A stretch of DNA of 64,000 bases from Rosellinia necatrix (Eukaryota > Ascomycota > Sordariomycetes > Xylariales > Xylariaceae): positions 2,170,001 through 2,234,000 of the forward strand of contig JAGYVD010000010.1 in assembly GCA_021209875.1 (NCBI GenBank), read 5' to 3'. This document shows positions 35,001-46,916 of the stretch, one piece after another. The position numbers and the translations under genes are program-made. The notes below the pieces were generated by a model. That model saw only the letters and a program-made list of their open reading frames with translations. It searched no databases and had not been told where the DNA came from. Numbering within the stretch: the stretch's first letter is position 1; the number at the start of each line of letters is the position of its first letter.

Positions 35001-36033
35001 AAGCTCGGGAGAATTACTTTTTAGAATCCCTCTTTGCGTAACTATATCGGTCAGATGAGGAATACCTATTGGTGAACATGGGAATGCGCAGTGAGTTGAA
35101 GACCTTGGTCGGGCCCTCGGCGCCTGCAAGATTTACCAATCTACACTAGGTATGGTTCATGAATAAAGTTTAACGCACCCGATCTTTTGCCCAACAACAA
35201 TATGAACTAATAATGTTACACTTCTCATGCGAGGCGCAGGTTCAGACTGGAGGGGCATTTATGTTCTATTTTTAGCTACCAATCGTTCGCGTCGTTCCGT
35301 CTGGCATAACCGTTCGTTCGTTACCAGAATAAACGTGCAGGTGCTTCAGAAATCGAATGGACCTCGGCTATATCGGTATATCCCTTACATGCATATGACC
35401 TTTTAAGTATATAGTCATGTGCCCCGTTAATTAGATATGCTAGTCTTATCACAAATTTCGCTATCGAACAAATGGCAAGCATTTCTAACTTGATTCAACT
35501 TCCAACCATTGGCGACAGGCGCTACAGATGGTCTTTCAGCAACATGAGGCCTGCTGCCAAACATTCACCCTCCTCTTCGCTCTTTTGCTGACTTCGAGTT
35601 CATCGTCTGCTAGAATCCGAAATGATGCACTCCAGCAATAATTTGTCTGGCCCATGCTCTCCTAGATCAACCAAGCAGAACCTCTCCCTTTATTCCCTCT
35701 CTCCATAAACAAACAACACAGGTATGCATAACCATATTTCTTGAGCTACGCGAGCGCCCCCTACTATGATGAAATTCTTATTGGAGCTGTCTGATTTCCA
35801 ATGGTGACACCCAACATATTACCATACGCAACATTTCTGAGTATTCTGGCACACCTCTCGATCAATCCCAATCGCAACCTAGTCCATGCTGTTGACCGTG
35901 GACATAGATTATTGCGCGTCTTTATAGCCCCGCTAAAACCTGCGATTCGAGCGCAGTTAACAATAAGCATCGGCCGGCCTACGCTAACTTCAACGAATTA
36001 TCGAATCCGCGGTTACGACTCAGAGGCACCATA
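32091..36033. other. 3.9 kb gene-free region
   Basis: Upstream of both the SH3 gene (minus) and SSU72 (plus). It contains a G-run cluster (33072-33107), a 12-base tandem repeat (33321-33356), GGTAGGTA motifs (32830-33225, 33465, 33890-33975), and homopolymer tracts (A-run 33983-33996, T-runs 34570-34590). The longest frames lack recognisable content, so I call no gene. Confidence 0.55.
33321..33356. repeat. 12-base tandem repeat, three copies
   Basis: Unit TTGCGAGGGCTG repeated exactly three times, followed by a partial degenerate fourth copy (TTACGAG). Confidence 0.9.
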
Positions 36034-36871
36034 ATGGAGGTTGCAAATGGAGCAACTGCCGCTCCTGCGCCGCCAACAAACGGCGAACGAGAAGACCTGG
36101 GTGGATACAAATTGAAGTTTTGTACGGTGTGCGCAAGCAACCAGAACAGGTATGCAGTCAAAATACTCGCTTGCGACGGCTTATTCCCGGTAGCACAGGC
36201 TAATACACTATAGATCAATGGAAGCGCATCTACGGCTCTCGCAAGCCAACTATCCTGTCATCTCCTTCGGGACCGGGTCACTTGTTCGCTTGCCTGGCCC
36301 TACCATTCATCAGCCCAACGTTTATCCATTCAACAAAGTTTCCTATGACACTATGTACAAGGAACTTGACGGGAAGGATCACCGATTATACACAGCCAAT
36401 GGTCTGCTGAATATGCTGGGAAGAAATAGACAGGTTAAATGGGGGCCCGAACGATGGCAAGACTGGCAGATAGGTATTCCAAGAACTGAACAAGGGAAGG
36501 ATCGTGGGCACACCGGCACGGAAGGAGGTGTTGTAGATGTCGTCTTTACCTGCGAAGAGAGGTGCTGGGATGCTGTGATTGATGATCTGCTAAACCGAGG
36601 ATCCCCTTTGAATCGCCCTGTTCATGTCATCAATGTCGACATTAAAGATAACCATGAAGAAGCATCTATTGGTGGACAAGGCATATTAGACCTTGCAGAC
36701 TCGCTGAATAAGGCAGCTAAAGAGGAGCGGGACGCTGTTGGTGCTGCGGCTTTTGATATGGCTAGCGCCGCCAGCCGAACGTCGTTTGATGAGCGGGTCC
36801 CCGAAATTATTGGCGAGTGGCAGGAAAGATGGCCGAACCTGCCAGCGACGTGGACGCTAGCTTGGTTTTAG
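36034..36871 (+). CDS. SSU72: SSU72, RNA polymerase II CTD phosphatase
   Basis: Ssu72 removes phosphate from Ser5/Ser7 of the RNA polymerase II C-terminal domain and works in the cleavage/polyadenylation complex. Exon 1 is 36034-36149, exon 2 36214-36871, total 257 residues. The low-molecular-weight phosphatase signature C-x5-R is CASNQNR (Cys33 to Arg39) within [17 protein letters not shown]. The intron (36150-36213, donor GTATGC, acceptor CTATAG) splits the codon of Arg39, so retention would break the active site. The aspartate-loop and C-terminal family blocks are present: [34 protein letters not shown], and the end [12 protein letters not shown]. The protein appears complete, with a short Ala/Pro-rich N-terminal extension typical of filamentous fungi. 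It works with the same machinery as CFT1 at the other side of the window, but they are 35 kb apart. Confidence 0.95.
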
Positions 36872-39273
36872 CCGGACATGATGATTTGATGTGTTTTAAT
36901 GATACCAGGAACCACAGGTTTGTTCTATGTTAATAGCATTGAGGTTTGGCAATACGAGGTTTTAACAAGAATTAAAAATGTGAGAAATGTCATAGGTGCC
37001 AACTCTGACAACACCCAAGAGCTTGAAACAATGTTTCCTGGCAGCCTCTCGGTAAGGTTATGTTCAATGAAGAAACAAGGTTCGGTGGTGCCACATCCAG
37101 ACGCGGTTATAAGCGATAGCTACACGTCCTTGACAACTGAAATTCTTTGGTATGCCTGACGACGAGTAGGTGCCTTGGATGTTTCATGGTGAATTGAAAC
37201 ACACAAACCCTTCATGTGTATGGGGCCGGGAGCGATAGTATGACGAGGACAACAAGCCCCCCTGCTGTTGCCTGCTGAGGATAAATAGTTGTGGGTAAAT
37301 AGGTCACGTCACATATGGGTTGAACAGGAGGCTTGGTGCTGAAAGAGGCTCAAACTGGCTTGAGACGAAGGCTGCGACGGGGATCATTTGATACATGATG
37401 CGAGGCATAGATCGGACCAGAACCAGCAGCGTATTCCTGCCAGCCTTTACCATGCATTCAAAGCCACAACAGTATAGTAAATTATCATTCTCGCGTGGTA
37501 TTTTTTCGCTACTACTCTGCCAGGTACTCTACTAGGCACTCCCCCATATGGTCATGGTCATGGTTGGAATTTCCTTGTCCCGTGTAATGTACTAGTTGCC
37601 AAACAACGCAGTACATATGGGCTGTATAAGCAAGAGGGAGGTGGCGGTGCAATCTACGTGATGTGTTTAGGTAGCAGGTAATTCCACACACGAGGGATCC
37701 TTGTTTGGTGAATATCTTGATTACTTGTCGGTATGCTCTGGCTATCTAGTTGTGAAACTGCCCAGGCTTCCCACCTTCTTCTTCCTTTTTTTCTTCTTCC
37801 GCAATTGCCAACTTCTTTTCAAGTACAATATTGCAAGAATCATATACACTACATAGCCAAGTAATTCTCGATGGGATAACATGCCATGCAATAGATAGAG
37901 ACGAGAGCAATCTTGGTAGCGAAATCTAATCTAGGTGTTCCACTGGTTACATACCTAACCTAGGTAGCATGTGGATAAGACAGGACCCAACCGGCGGGAT
38001 TTCAAAACTAGACTTTTGCGCTTACCGTTCTAGTTCTGATGTTCTAATATGGAGAGGAAGGATCTGAACCTCTATGTACCGGATGCGGGCCATCCCAAGA
38101 ATTGGTAGGTTTTAGGCTCATAGGCTAAGAGAATCCGGGAGAGCTCCAACTATTTACTCAGTCACATGATGTACCGAAATCTCAATGGAGAACGGGAGGC
38201 TGTAAGACTGGGTAGGGACGCAGCCTGGGAGGGAAAGGGAAAGGGGTGTTTAATGAACTTGTCAGATGCAGCAAATTGTGCTGCCGCGCGCGAATAAGTA
38301 GACAACTGAGGCAAGACAACAGACCAATAGGAATCAACGTTGACACTCTGGAGGCTTCTGAAGTACACTGTAGTATGGGTAGCACAGATATCTCGAACGA
38401 ATTAGAGGATGAAGATGGGGTTATCAACCCACGCAAGCAATTCCTACGCTACCTACTTATGTGCGCACTACCCAAGGTACATCACGAAGATACCCTGGGT
38501 ACCCGAGGAACGTTACTTGCGTACATGTGCTAAGGCAGTGGGAAAGTTGGCACAATAATAAGCCCACAAAATTGCCATACCCGGCTGGATGGAAGCTCTA
38601 TAGAATTCAAGGTAAATGTATGGTTGGGGATCTGACCCGTGAGTTCAGATCCGTAGATGGGCCGCGTGTCGATCGTTAGTATATTATGTATGCATATTCG
38701 ACATGCCAGAATTGATAGGTAAATAGCAGTGTACCGGCAGGTTGTATTGGGGTAGCAGGTAGTTTTGTCGTCATGGCCAATGTACTGTGTCTTGTAGTTT
38801 GGATCCTAGGATGAAGAAGCAGCCCGTTGGCCAGTGATAAACAGAAGCCGGGGCGCTAGCCTGCAAGATCTTATTAGATAGACGGGGAGTGGGGTCGCGA
38901 CAAGGGACAGGGAAGCCAATAATTTTACCTAAAATTATAAATGGCATGTACATACAAAACTGAAGGGAATGTTTGCCGCAGGATTGGAAACAAGATGTAA
39001 AGGTGGCGTGGTTTGTTTGGGATATTTTGAAAAAGAAACCCCTATGGATAACAAGTGAGCCATCATACAAGACAATGAAGTCCAATTTTTAGTTTGGTCT
39101 ATTGTCCAATGAGTCTAGTAGTACAAAGGTGGACAGTTGAGGGCTGATCTGCCTACCTACTTACTTAGTTTGGAGGTAACTACCTAACCCATGGCCACAG
39201 AATAGAGCGCGGCTTGCTGACGAGTTCAGTAGTACCTGCCTCCTAGGTACCTGGTAGATAGATAGCACCTAGT

Positions 39274-39294
39274 CCTACCTACCTAGTAGGTAGG
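39274..39294. repeat. perfect CCTACCTAC-CTA-GTAGGTAGG inverted repeat
   Basis: Nine-base arms with a three-base spacer, another member of the dispersed GGTAGGTA family. Confidence 0.85.
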
Positions 39295-39930
39295 TACTAC
39301 CCACTGGACTGGATAGGTGCAGTACTGTGCAGCAGCGTCCGTCTAGGGTGCCCGAGATACATGCACTCAGTATGCTGGAGAAATAAGGTAGCAGTTGTTA
39401 AAGACCCAAACAAGCTAGCCCAGCAGTAACCAGCAACCCTCATTGGCGGATGGGCTGCCTTGTCACCCCTTTCTCAACTCTCGACGGTTTCATGCATCTT
39501 CCGGACTGCGCGACTACCATCCATCATCTGCTCCCGTTCCTCCTGCCCTCGCCTCTCCTGTAGCAACGCATTCATTCTCCCGCTTGGCTCTCACCCCGTC
39601 TGGCCACAACGTGCTGCTTCTAATCCTAATCCTAATCCTCTCCGCACTGATGGTCGCCGAGAATTAGACCAGCACCACTGTACACTAGATACCATCTCTA
39701 CCCTCTCTGCCTTACTTAACAAGTCTATCGCTCCGAGTTGCTGCGCTGATTTCGTAGGATAAACAACTGTACATCCCTTTTTGCCCGCCCAGCAGCTACC
39801 TGGCGCCCTTTAAACGCCGCCTTTTTAAACACCAACTACCACCACTCACTAGTAGCAGCACATCCTTTCTCGTTCCGTGTTTTCCACCACGTGGATCCCG
39901 TGGCTCGCGCAGACCAAACAGGACAAGACA

Positions 39931-39953
39931 TTCATTCATTCATTCATTCATTC
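39931..39953. repeat. (ATTC)n microsatellite
   Basis: About five to six ATTC units in the C/T-rich region upstream of SPA2. Confidence 0.85.
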
Positions 39954-40511
39954 ACCCACCCATCCCCCATCTCCCTTGGCCCCGACCGCACGTGAATTGT
40001 GCTCCCGTCGGCCATTGACGCGACCTGTTTCACCCGCCCTGCCACGACATCACCCGTTCCAGCCTGGAAGGCTACGGCCGCGGAGCACTGTACTCGCGTA
40101 ATTGATAATCACCAGCCCAAACACCAAATCAGCATCCAGTCCCACCAAGCGCAACACCTAATCGCGCAAAACGACGCCCGTCACTACTGAATGGTTCAAT
40201 CGACTTCGCCGATCGATCACCCACACATCGGCGTCGATTGCGTGAGTTGGGGGGGGAAGCAACCGACCGATAGGTAGCAGACAGACGGACGAGGTTGACT
40301 AGGTGTATAAACTGAATAAACATCGGATACCGAAGGAGGTGCTGCGTCGAATTGTACGGTACCAGCAGGGCTGGCCTGGAGACACGAAGCCACCTTACTC
40401 GCGTGGCGCACATTCCTCCTTGGCTCGTATCACGGTCAACTCCTTGGTTCCGGCCAGACAAATCCAGGTTCTCGCCTAGGCCGACAACGCCCTTCGATTC
40501 TTGTCTCTATC

Positions 40512-43322
40512 ATGAACACTCGCAATGCGCCGCTGTCACCTGTCTCTATAGGTGGTAGCAGTGAGTGGTCCGGTACTTCAAAATATCAAGCCGATGGTCT
40601 TTATCCCAATAATCGTGGCCTTGTCTCTCCTCCTGATTCTGGAAGCCCTGGTGGGATGATGAATGGTTTTCCTGGCGGGCCCAGGAGCGTCGGCGGTCCA
40701 TCTCCACCACCCTCTGTCGGCCGTTCCAGCACCTATGCGCGGAGCGAGAGCGGACGGAGCATACGGGAAGAAAACACCGAGCCTGTGTTAGGAGAGCATT
40801 ATGTTGCGCTTCGGAGATATTTGGCCGCTACTTCCAAAGATGGAAGAGCGAATCCTCCCCCAAATAAGGCCCGAGACAAGCTTCTCAGGCTGTCATCCGT
40901 GCAGTTTCTTGAACTATCTACTGATGTCTTCGACGAGTTGATGCGACGGCAAATACAGCGGCCGCCACCAGGTGCACCTCCTAATGCCGGGCCTCCCCCA
41001 TACCTTCAACCTGAAGCAAATTTCCATCCGAAGCGCAATCAGGCACGCCAAAAGCTTTCAACACTCGGCTCTCCGAGATTCAGAGACCTGGCCACCGATG
41101 TATTTTGCGAATTGGAGAGGCGCATCCCAGCATTTGTCGCCAGTGTCACTCCACGAAGAAGCACCCCTGGGATGCCTCCTGGGATGCCGCCTAGTCGAAC
41201 TGGGACCCCCGTTAATGGCATGGGGCTGCCGAGAGGGCCAAATGGTGCTATGCGACGGCCATCTGACGCAAGCTCCATCCGTTCCGCCGGCCCCCCGAGA
41301 GTTCCTAACGACTATCCCATGCCGGCTTCACCCGTAATGCCACCGAATGGCAATTTTGACCGGCCACTTCCCAAGCAGTTCCAAAGTAATACAATTGTCC
41401 CTAACAAGAGCACGATGGTTGAGGAAGATGACGATGGTATGGCCTCCAATGATGATGATCATGATGCATTCGCGCCTCGGGGCCGGGATAGTAAGGCATC
41501 TATGCAGAATTCCTCCTCTGACGTAAGTCCCCATCGCCAGGAAATATGATATAACGGGACTAACCCAAGTTAGGTTGACAAGAGGCTTATCGATGACTAT
41601 CGAAGACAAGTCGAAGAACTTCGCGCAAGAATAGATAGCATGGACACTGAGATTAAGAAGAGGGACGAAGAACTCGTTGCCCTGAAGGATGCTGAACGCT
41701 CGCAGACTGCCGCATCGGATCTAGAGAAAAAAGCATGGGACGACAAGCGGAAGTTTTTAGAAGGTAAGCTCGCCGATGCTGAAAGCCTAAACACCTCGAT
41801 TCGGGACGATTTAGAACGCCTGAGAGACGAGCACGCTGCGGAAAGCCGAGCTTTACGAGAGGAGCTTGAAGAGGCCCATCGAGACAGTCGGGGAAACAAC
41901 AACTCTGAGACGTCGAGGGAAAATGAGGAACTCCGTTTAGCCTTGCAGGAGCAGCAGCAGGTGACCGAAGAAGCTCGTCGTGAGGCACGACAATTCCTAG
42001 AAGAGATGAGAACTCTCTCCCAGCAGCATACGCCGTCCTGGGAGAAACAAGCCGTGTTAGAGAGAACAGTCGAACAACTCGAGACAGAAATCCGCGACTG
42101 GAGAAATCGTTATGCCCGGACAAAGACCCAGCTTCGGAACATGCGCGCCTCTTCCATCGGCCTTACCCTCGAAGCAAATGCAGGAACGTACATTCGCGAA
42201 AAGGGCTTCGCGGATGCCAATGGCCTGGTCAAAGATGTACATGTCACTAAATTCCAAATCTCCATCGACGAGCTATTGCGGCGCGCGCGTACAGAGGAAC
42301 CCGAACGGGTGATCGACTGTATGAAGTCGGTGATAGTCAACATTCGTCGTATTACAAAGGACATAGACGATTCGCAGGTTCAAGATGAGGAATTAATGCG
42401 TCAACAGCAGAAGCTCAAGAATCGCGTCTCTGCCACCGCCAATAACCTCATTACTGCGTCTAAAAACTTTGCATCCGCTGCGGGTCTCTCTCCCGTCTCC
42501 TTGGTCGATGCGGCTGCCTCGCATCTTGTTGCCGCCCTCGTAGAGCTATTACGCACTGTCAAGATCCGAGCCACGCCCGCCGCGGAGCTCGAGGATGATG
42601 ACGACGGCTCTATTACACCCGTCGAGTCCACAGGCTTCCTTTCCAACCGCACAACCACAACCCAACCAGATGCCTACCCACAAGCGACCGAATCACCATT
42701 AGCTCCGCCACCAACGTTTCAAGGTCTGCGCGCGGGGATGCGGGATAGTACCAACTCTTCTGCGTATAGCCCTTACAACTCTCCCCGGGAGTCTCTTCAT
42801 TCGGGCAGGTCTCCAGCTCCCTCTAATGGTCAAATGAATGGAAATGGCGGTATGGCATACAACGGGTTAGACAAGGGTCTTTCACAAGCAACAAACGGAT
42901 ATGCACCACGGGATACACAATTAGAAGATCTGAAAATCTACCTAGAGGACCAGACCGCCATCATGGTCCAAACGATACAGGGTTTGGTAGGGTCCATCCG
43001 GGGCGACGCGTCCATTCAACAGATCAACGAAGAGATTAGCTCCATTGCCGATGTGGTCAGCAAGGTCGTTGCTGAGACAGAAACCACTGGAAATGCCGGC
43101 GAGATGCTCGGGCGCCTATCTGCTTACCAGCAACGGCTGCTTGAAGCCGGTGACCATGGCAACAACCTAGCAGCGCGCGGCCTGGGCGAGAACGATCGAG
43201 AATGGCGCATGTGGGCTCAGACTCTTCCGCCGATCGCGTTTGAGATCGTCCGCCAGACCAAGGACCTAATCCAACACATCAACCGCATGATATCACCCCC
43301 CGCTGGCGAGGACTTTTCTTAG
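40512..43322 (+). CDS. SPA2: SPA2, polarisome scaffold protein
   Basis: Spa2 organises the polarisome at hyphal tips, binding formin, MAP-kinase kinases and Pea2/Bud6. Two exons: 40512-41522 and 41574-43322 (intron 41523-41573, donor GTAAGT, acceptor GTTAG, phase 0), 919 residues. The N-terminal half has the two Spa2-homology (GIT/SHD) repeats: ARDKLLRLSSVQFLELSTDV (within residues about 97-150) and ARQKLSTLGSPRFRDLATDV (about 170-207). A Pro/Arg-rich linker and acidic stretch follow. Exon 2 opens with a long coiled coil (VDKRLIDDYRRQVEELRARI onward, to about residue 540), then a conserved block (GLTLEANAGTYIREKGFADA), a Ser/Pro-rich linker and a conserved C-terminal helical domain ending near INRMISPPAGEDFS. 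The upstream region is pyrimidine-rich and probably carries a long leader. Confidence 0.9.
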
Positions 43323-44730
43323 AAGGAACCGTGCCGAGCTGGGTTAACGCCGTTCTCATATTTTCGTGATTTAAGGTTTCAAGCGTTCCGAGGCTTCTCT
43401 AGAGCTTGATGAGATACCCCATCAGTTATGCTTTCTCGGGGCTGGGTAAGGTGGGCACCTTGCCCACCTCGCATTTCCAGCCTCGCATCGTTACGGTCGC
43501 GGTTGCTTTGGCACGACCCCACTATGATCGACGAATTCTTACGTTTATTTCTTAACTATCCATTCGCCCTTGGTTTCTTCTCTCTTGTCCCCAGCAACAT
43601 TAAACGGGGTATCTCTATGGTGGCGTCATTCCCAGCCAGCGGTGCTTGGGCAGCCTAGGCCTTCTTGGGTACGTGCATGTTTGCATACAAGGCAGCGGGG
43701 TAGCTATGGATCGTCAGGCACTGGGTGATTAATGTTGACCCTCAAATCTATATTAACCGACAGCAGGGAGCTATGGTCTATCTCTGCTGATCCTCGGTAC
43801 GTTTGCATGACCTAGACGGGCGAGAACGGGCACGGAATGGTAGTGTTTGGAGGTGATGACCAGAGGAGCCAGTTCCGGGTTCAGTATAAGTATATAGAGA
43901 TGAGTTGGCAAGGACAGGGGTTGGGCCTCTTGTATAGTGTACAATGAAAAAGAATCATTATTATCTATAAATAGTGACCCGAGACAAGCTTATTAGGAGT
44001 GACAATCCATTAACCCAGTTGCGAAAGGAACACAGGGATCAAGAGTTGACTTTTTATACGACCCTTACTTGTTTCCACGCTTCATGTTCTATATTACAGG
44101 GCAAGGGGACGAAGCATTTGGGTCAGTCAACTTGGACTTTGCTTTATGTTAGCTAGGTGCTGTATTCCCCAGGCGACCTTCCTTAGTCAACCGTCTACCT
44201 CTAACCATAGACCATGCAAGCTGACGATGGTTTAAACTTATTTAATCTGCAAGTATTGTGCTATATAGTAATCAAAGCTCCTGTCGTTCTTCTGCCCTAG
44301 CCATAGGGACAAGGACTAGAATCTAGTAATGATTCCACATAGCGCATATATGCTCTTTGCTCTCGTCGTGTTAAAAGGAGGATGAACTGGTAGAGCAGTG
44401 AAACTGGCACATTTACACTATATTATTGATTCAGGGTGGTCATGCAAATGGCATACGATTAGTGTTCTTGTATGGATTATCGCTGTAAGGTCTATTCATC
44501 TAATAGTATATAAGGAAGAGAGATATTCAATGGTATGTTATGAGATATCTAACTGCTGCTGCCAAACCAAGGAAAGGGAAAGATATAAGTGAATAGCATG
44601 GATAGTTTCATTATGTGTAATGTGTAGACCATTGTTAGCTAAGTGTGAATCGACTCCGAGGGCGATAAATGTAGCCTAAATAGTGATCCCTCTCCCCGAC
44701 AATCTAATACCGTCTTAATCCTCGGTGCTC

Positions 44731-44761
<31 letters not shown>

Positions 44762-46916
44762 GCTTTTTTTTTTTTTTTTCCCTCTAGGTGTAGTGTGCCA
44801 TGTGATAGACGGGTGCTTGTTGAATAGAAAAGGTAGGCTGTTTTCTTTGCCATTGCGTAGGCGAAAGCGCGTGGAGGCCATAATAGGGCCAGGGATAGGA
44901 GGACGGGCAGGGTGATGGGGCGGGGCAGAACTCCACGACCACACGGGTCATCGGGAAATCACTATCCGTGGCGGTTCACCGACCCATGGATAGCGACAGG
45001 CCGGCCCCTTGGTTGGTCGCGGAGGAGTGCAGAGAGAATGGCTTGTCTGGCATTCAAGGCATGGACGGAAAGCCCATCCTCTCCCCCCCCCAAAACGCGA
45101 GTTGACTGCAGTCGAGTACAGTGTGATCAGGGGTGGACAGGAAGCACTTGCCCACCCCGTTTTTGGGGGGATCACCCAAGGCACGGGCTGTGCGAGTGCA
45201 GTCCATGCGGCCCTAGTGCTCATCCATGTGCAGTCGTCAGGTACACAAGGAGTCATCACACTGCCGACAGTGAACAACGCCCCAGGAACTAGAAAGGAAG
45301 CGTAAGCAGAGGGGAGGGGGTGAGGGGGGGGGTGTTGAGTAAGCTATCGTCGGGTGGTTTACTTACACTACAAGCAGTAGCTCCTGGGATAAATCAGGGC
45401 TGTTAAAAGGGTGCCCGGGGAGAATGGATGGTGGATGACAACATGGTGAGGCTGAGGTTGACACGGGATGGAGAGGAGAGGATAGGGGGGGAGAGAAAAG
45501 AAGAGAGGAAGGAGGCGGAGGGGGTTTGTATACGCAAAACAAGACCGGCAGTAAGTTAGACACACCGCCTACTGGGTACGACAGCAGTACCAAAGGGGGA
45601 TGGATGGAAACAAATCGAATAGTGTCGCTGTGAAGCTCGGCCCCAGGGTGGAAGGCAGGGCACCTTGAGGTCTGGTTGTGTAGCCGGTACGTACTTTTTT
45701 GGCTCTTGTTGTCCATCATTCACTGTCGAGTTAAGGAGCAAACGGGAAGGTACCCTATATATTTGAATAAGAAAACGGCGTGCACCTATCCAAGGACTTG
45801 AGTACACAGGCATTCCCATGCTCGGGTAGGTAGAGCACCTTGGGTAGGTACGTATCTATCACAATGGTAATGCTGGAACAACAACGATCACAGACCTGTA
45901 AGGAGCCAAAGACGGCCTGGTGAATGGGACTGAATGGAAAATCCCGCGTCCAGTCCCTCGACCTACTCGGCATGTGCAGAAATGTGCCCCTGCCTCTGCC
46001 ATCGGTGTTTGCCCCCTACTTGGCTGGGCGGTTTGTTGTGAATTCGTGAAGCTTGTTTGCCCCCAATTGCCGTAGTCTAACCACTAGCTATTTGCAAGTC
46101 GGTTATGCAGTTTAGATTTCAGTGATGAAAGTATAACGCAGAAAGAGTACGTCTACTACGTTGTCCCCTGACCTCTGGGCAGATATGCTGGTTACCGGAA
46201 CAAGTCATACCGGAAAGGACAACCATTTCGGCTGTGATTTTTAGTTCCCCGAGATAAACAAGCTTGTTCTTGATTATTTTGCCTTCTTGTTATTCTAAAT
46301 TGTTCCTATTTCATGTATTACTGACTTTTTGAGTTACTTTCTAGATTCATACAGCCCCTATTTAGGTTATAGATTAAGAAAACGCCCTGAACTAAAGGAA
46401 ACTGAACCGTGCGTGCAATACTATATCGTTAGGTGAACAACGAATTGAATTACTAACCGTATATTATTAGTTCACCCCTGCTAAATTGCTTGGATTGCTT
46501 GGAAGTATTTTTTAAGTTACTTGCAGGACTAGCGAGCATACTAAGGTCTCTACGCTTTTCTATTTTAGCAGAAAATATCCTCGTGGTAATTAATTCCTCT
46601 ATTAATATGTGGCTGGCAAGTTACATAAGCTGCTGTCAGCAATAACCCATGCTGGGGTGGTATATGTAATGAAGAGGGGGGTAACCTATTTATCCAAGGC
46701 CGGTAATATGATAACCTAGGCATTTGGTGATGGTGGTATTACTCACGAGGGTGGCAGCGGACTGCAGAGGAATTATGTTCTTACGCCTTCATATTTTAGG
46801 TAACGACGGTACGCGCTTTTCGTGTGTGATTATTCAGAATAGTAGTTGAATATTGACAGAGATATCGCCTTAATTCCTAGGGTCTGCACGCAACCCCTTT
46901 GATTAATCTTAAGATC
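43323..46916. other. 3.6 kb gene-free region
   Basis: No supportable gene. It holds a (TTG)n repeat (44731-44760) followed by a T-run (44764-44780), a G-rich stretch (45311-45332), purine-rich DNA (45415-45530) and a notably AT-rich part from 46.2 to 46.9 kb just before the O-methyltransferase. Confidence 0.55.
44731..44780. repeat. (TTG)n microsatellite with adjoining poly-T
   Basis: About ten TTG units, then a T-run of about 17. Confidence 0.9.

Larger units (their letters stand above)
36872..40511. other. 3.6 kb gene-free region and probable long SPA2 leader
   Basis: No supportable gene. It contains a tandem CCTAAT run (about 39618-39638), an ATTC run (39931-39953), a GGTAGGTA inverted repeat (39274-39294) and C/T-rich DNA from 39.5 to 40.5 kb that probably holds the SPA2 promoter and leader. 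A tRNA-like stretch at 38.05 kb was examined and rejected. Confidence 0.55.

Noticed and set aside
36899..37159. 86-codon frame just after SSU72
   Set aside because: It lies in the probable SSU72 3' UTR, lacks any recognised motif and is too short to support alone.
38045..38105. tRNA-like stretch (minus strand GGTTCAGATCC with a GGATG/CATCC hairpin)
   Set aside because: The T-arm-like element does not pair fully, no matching 5' acceptor strand or D-arm is present, and no anticodon arm of proper size can be drawn.
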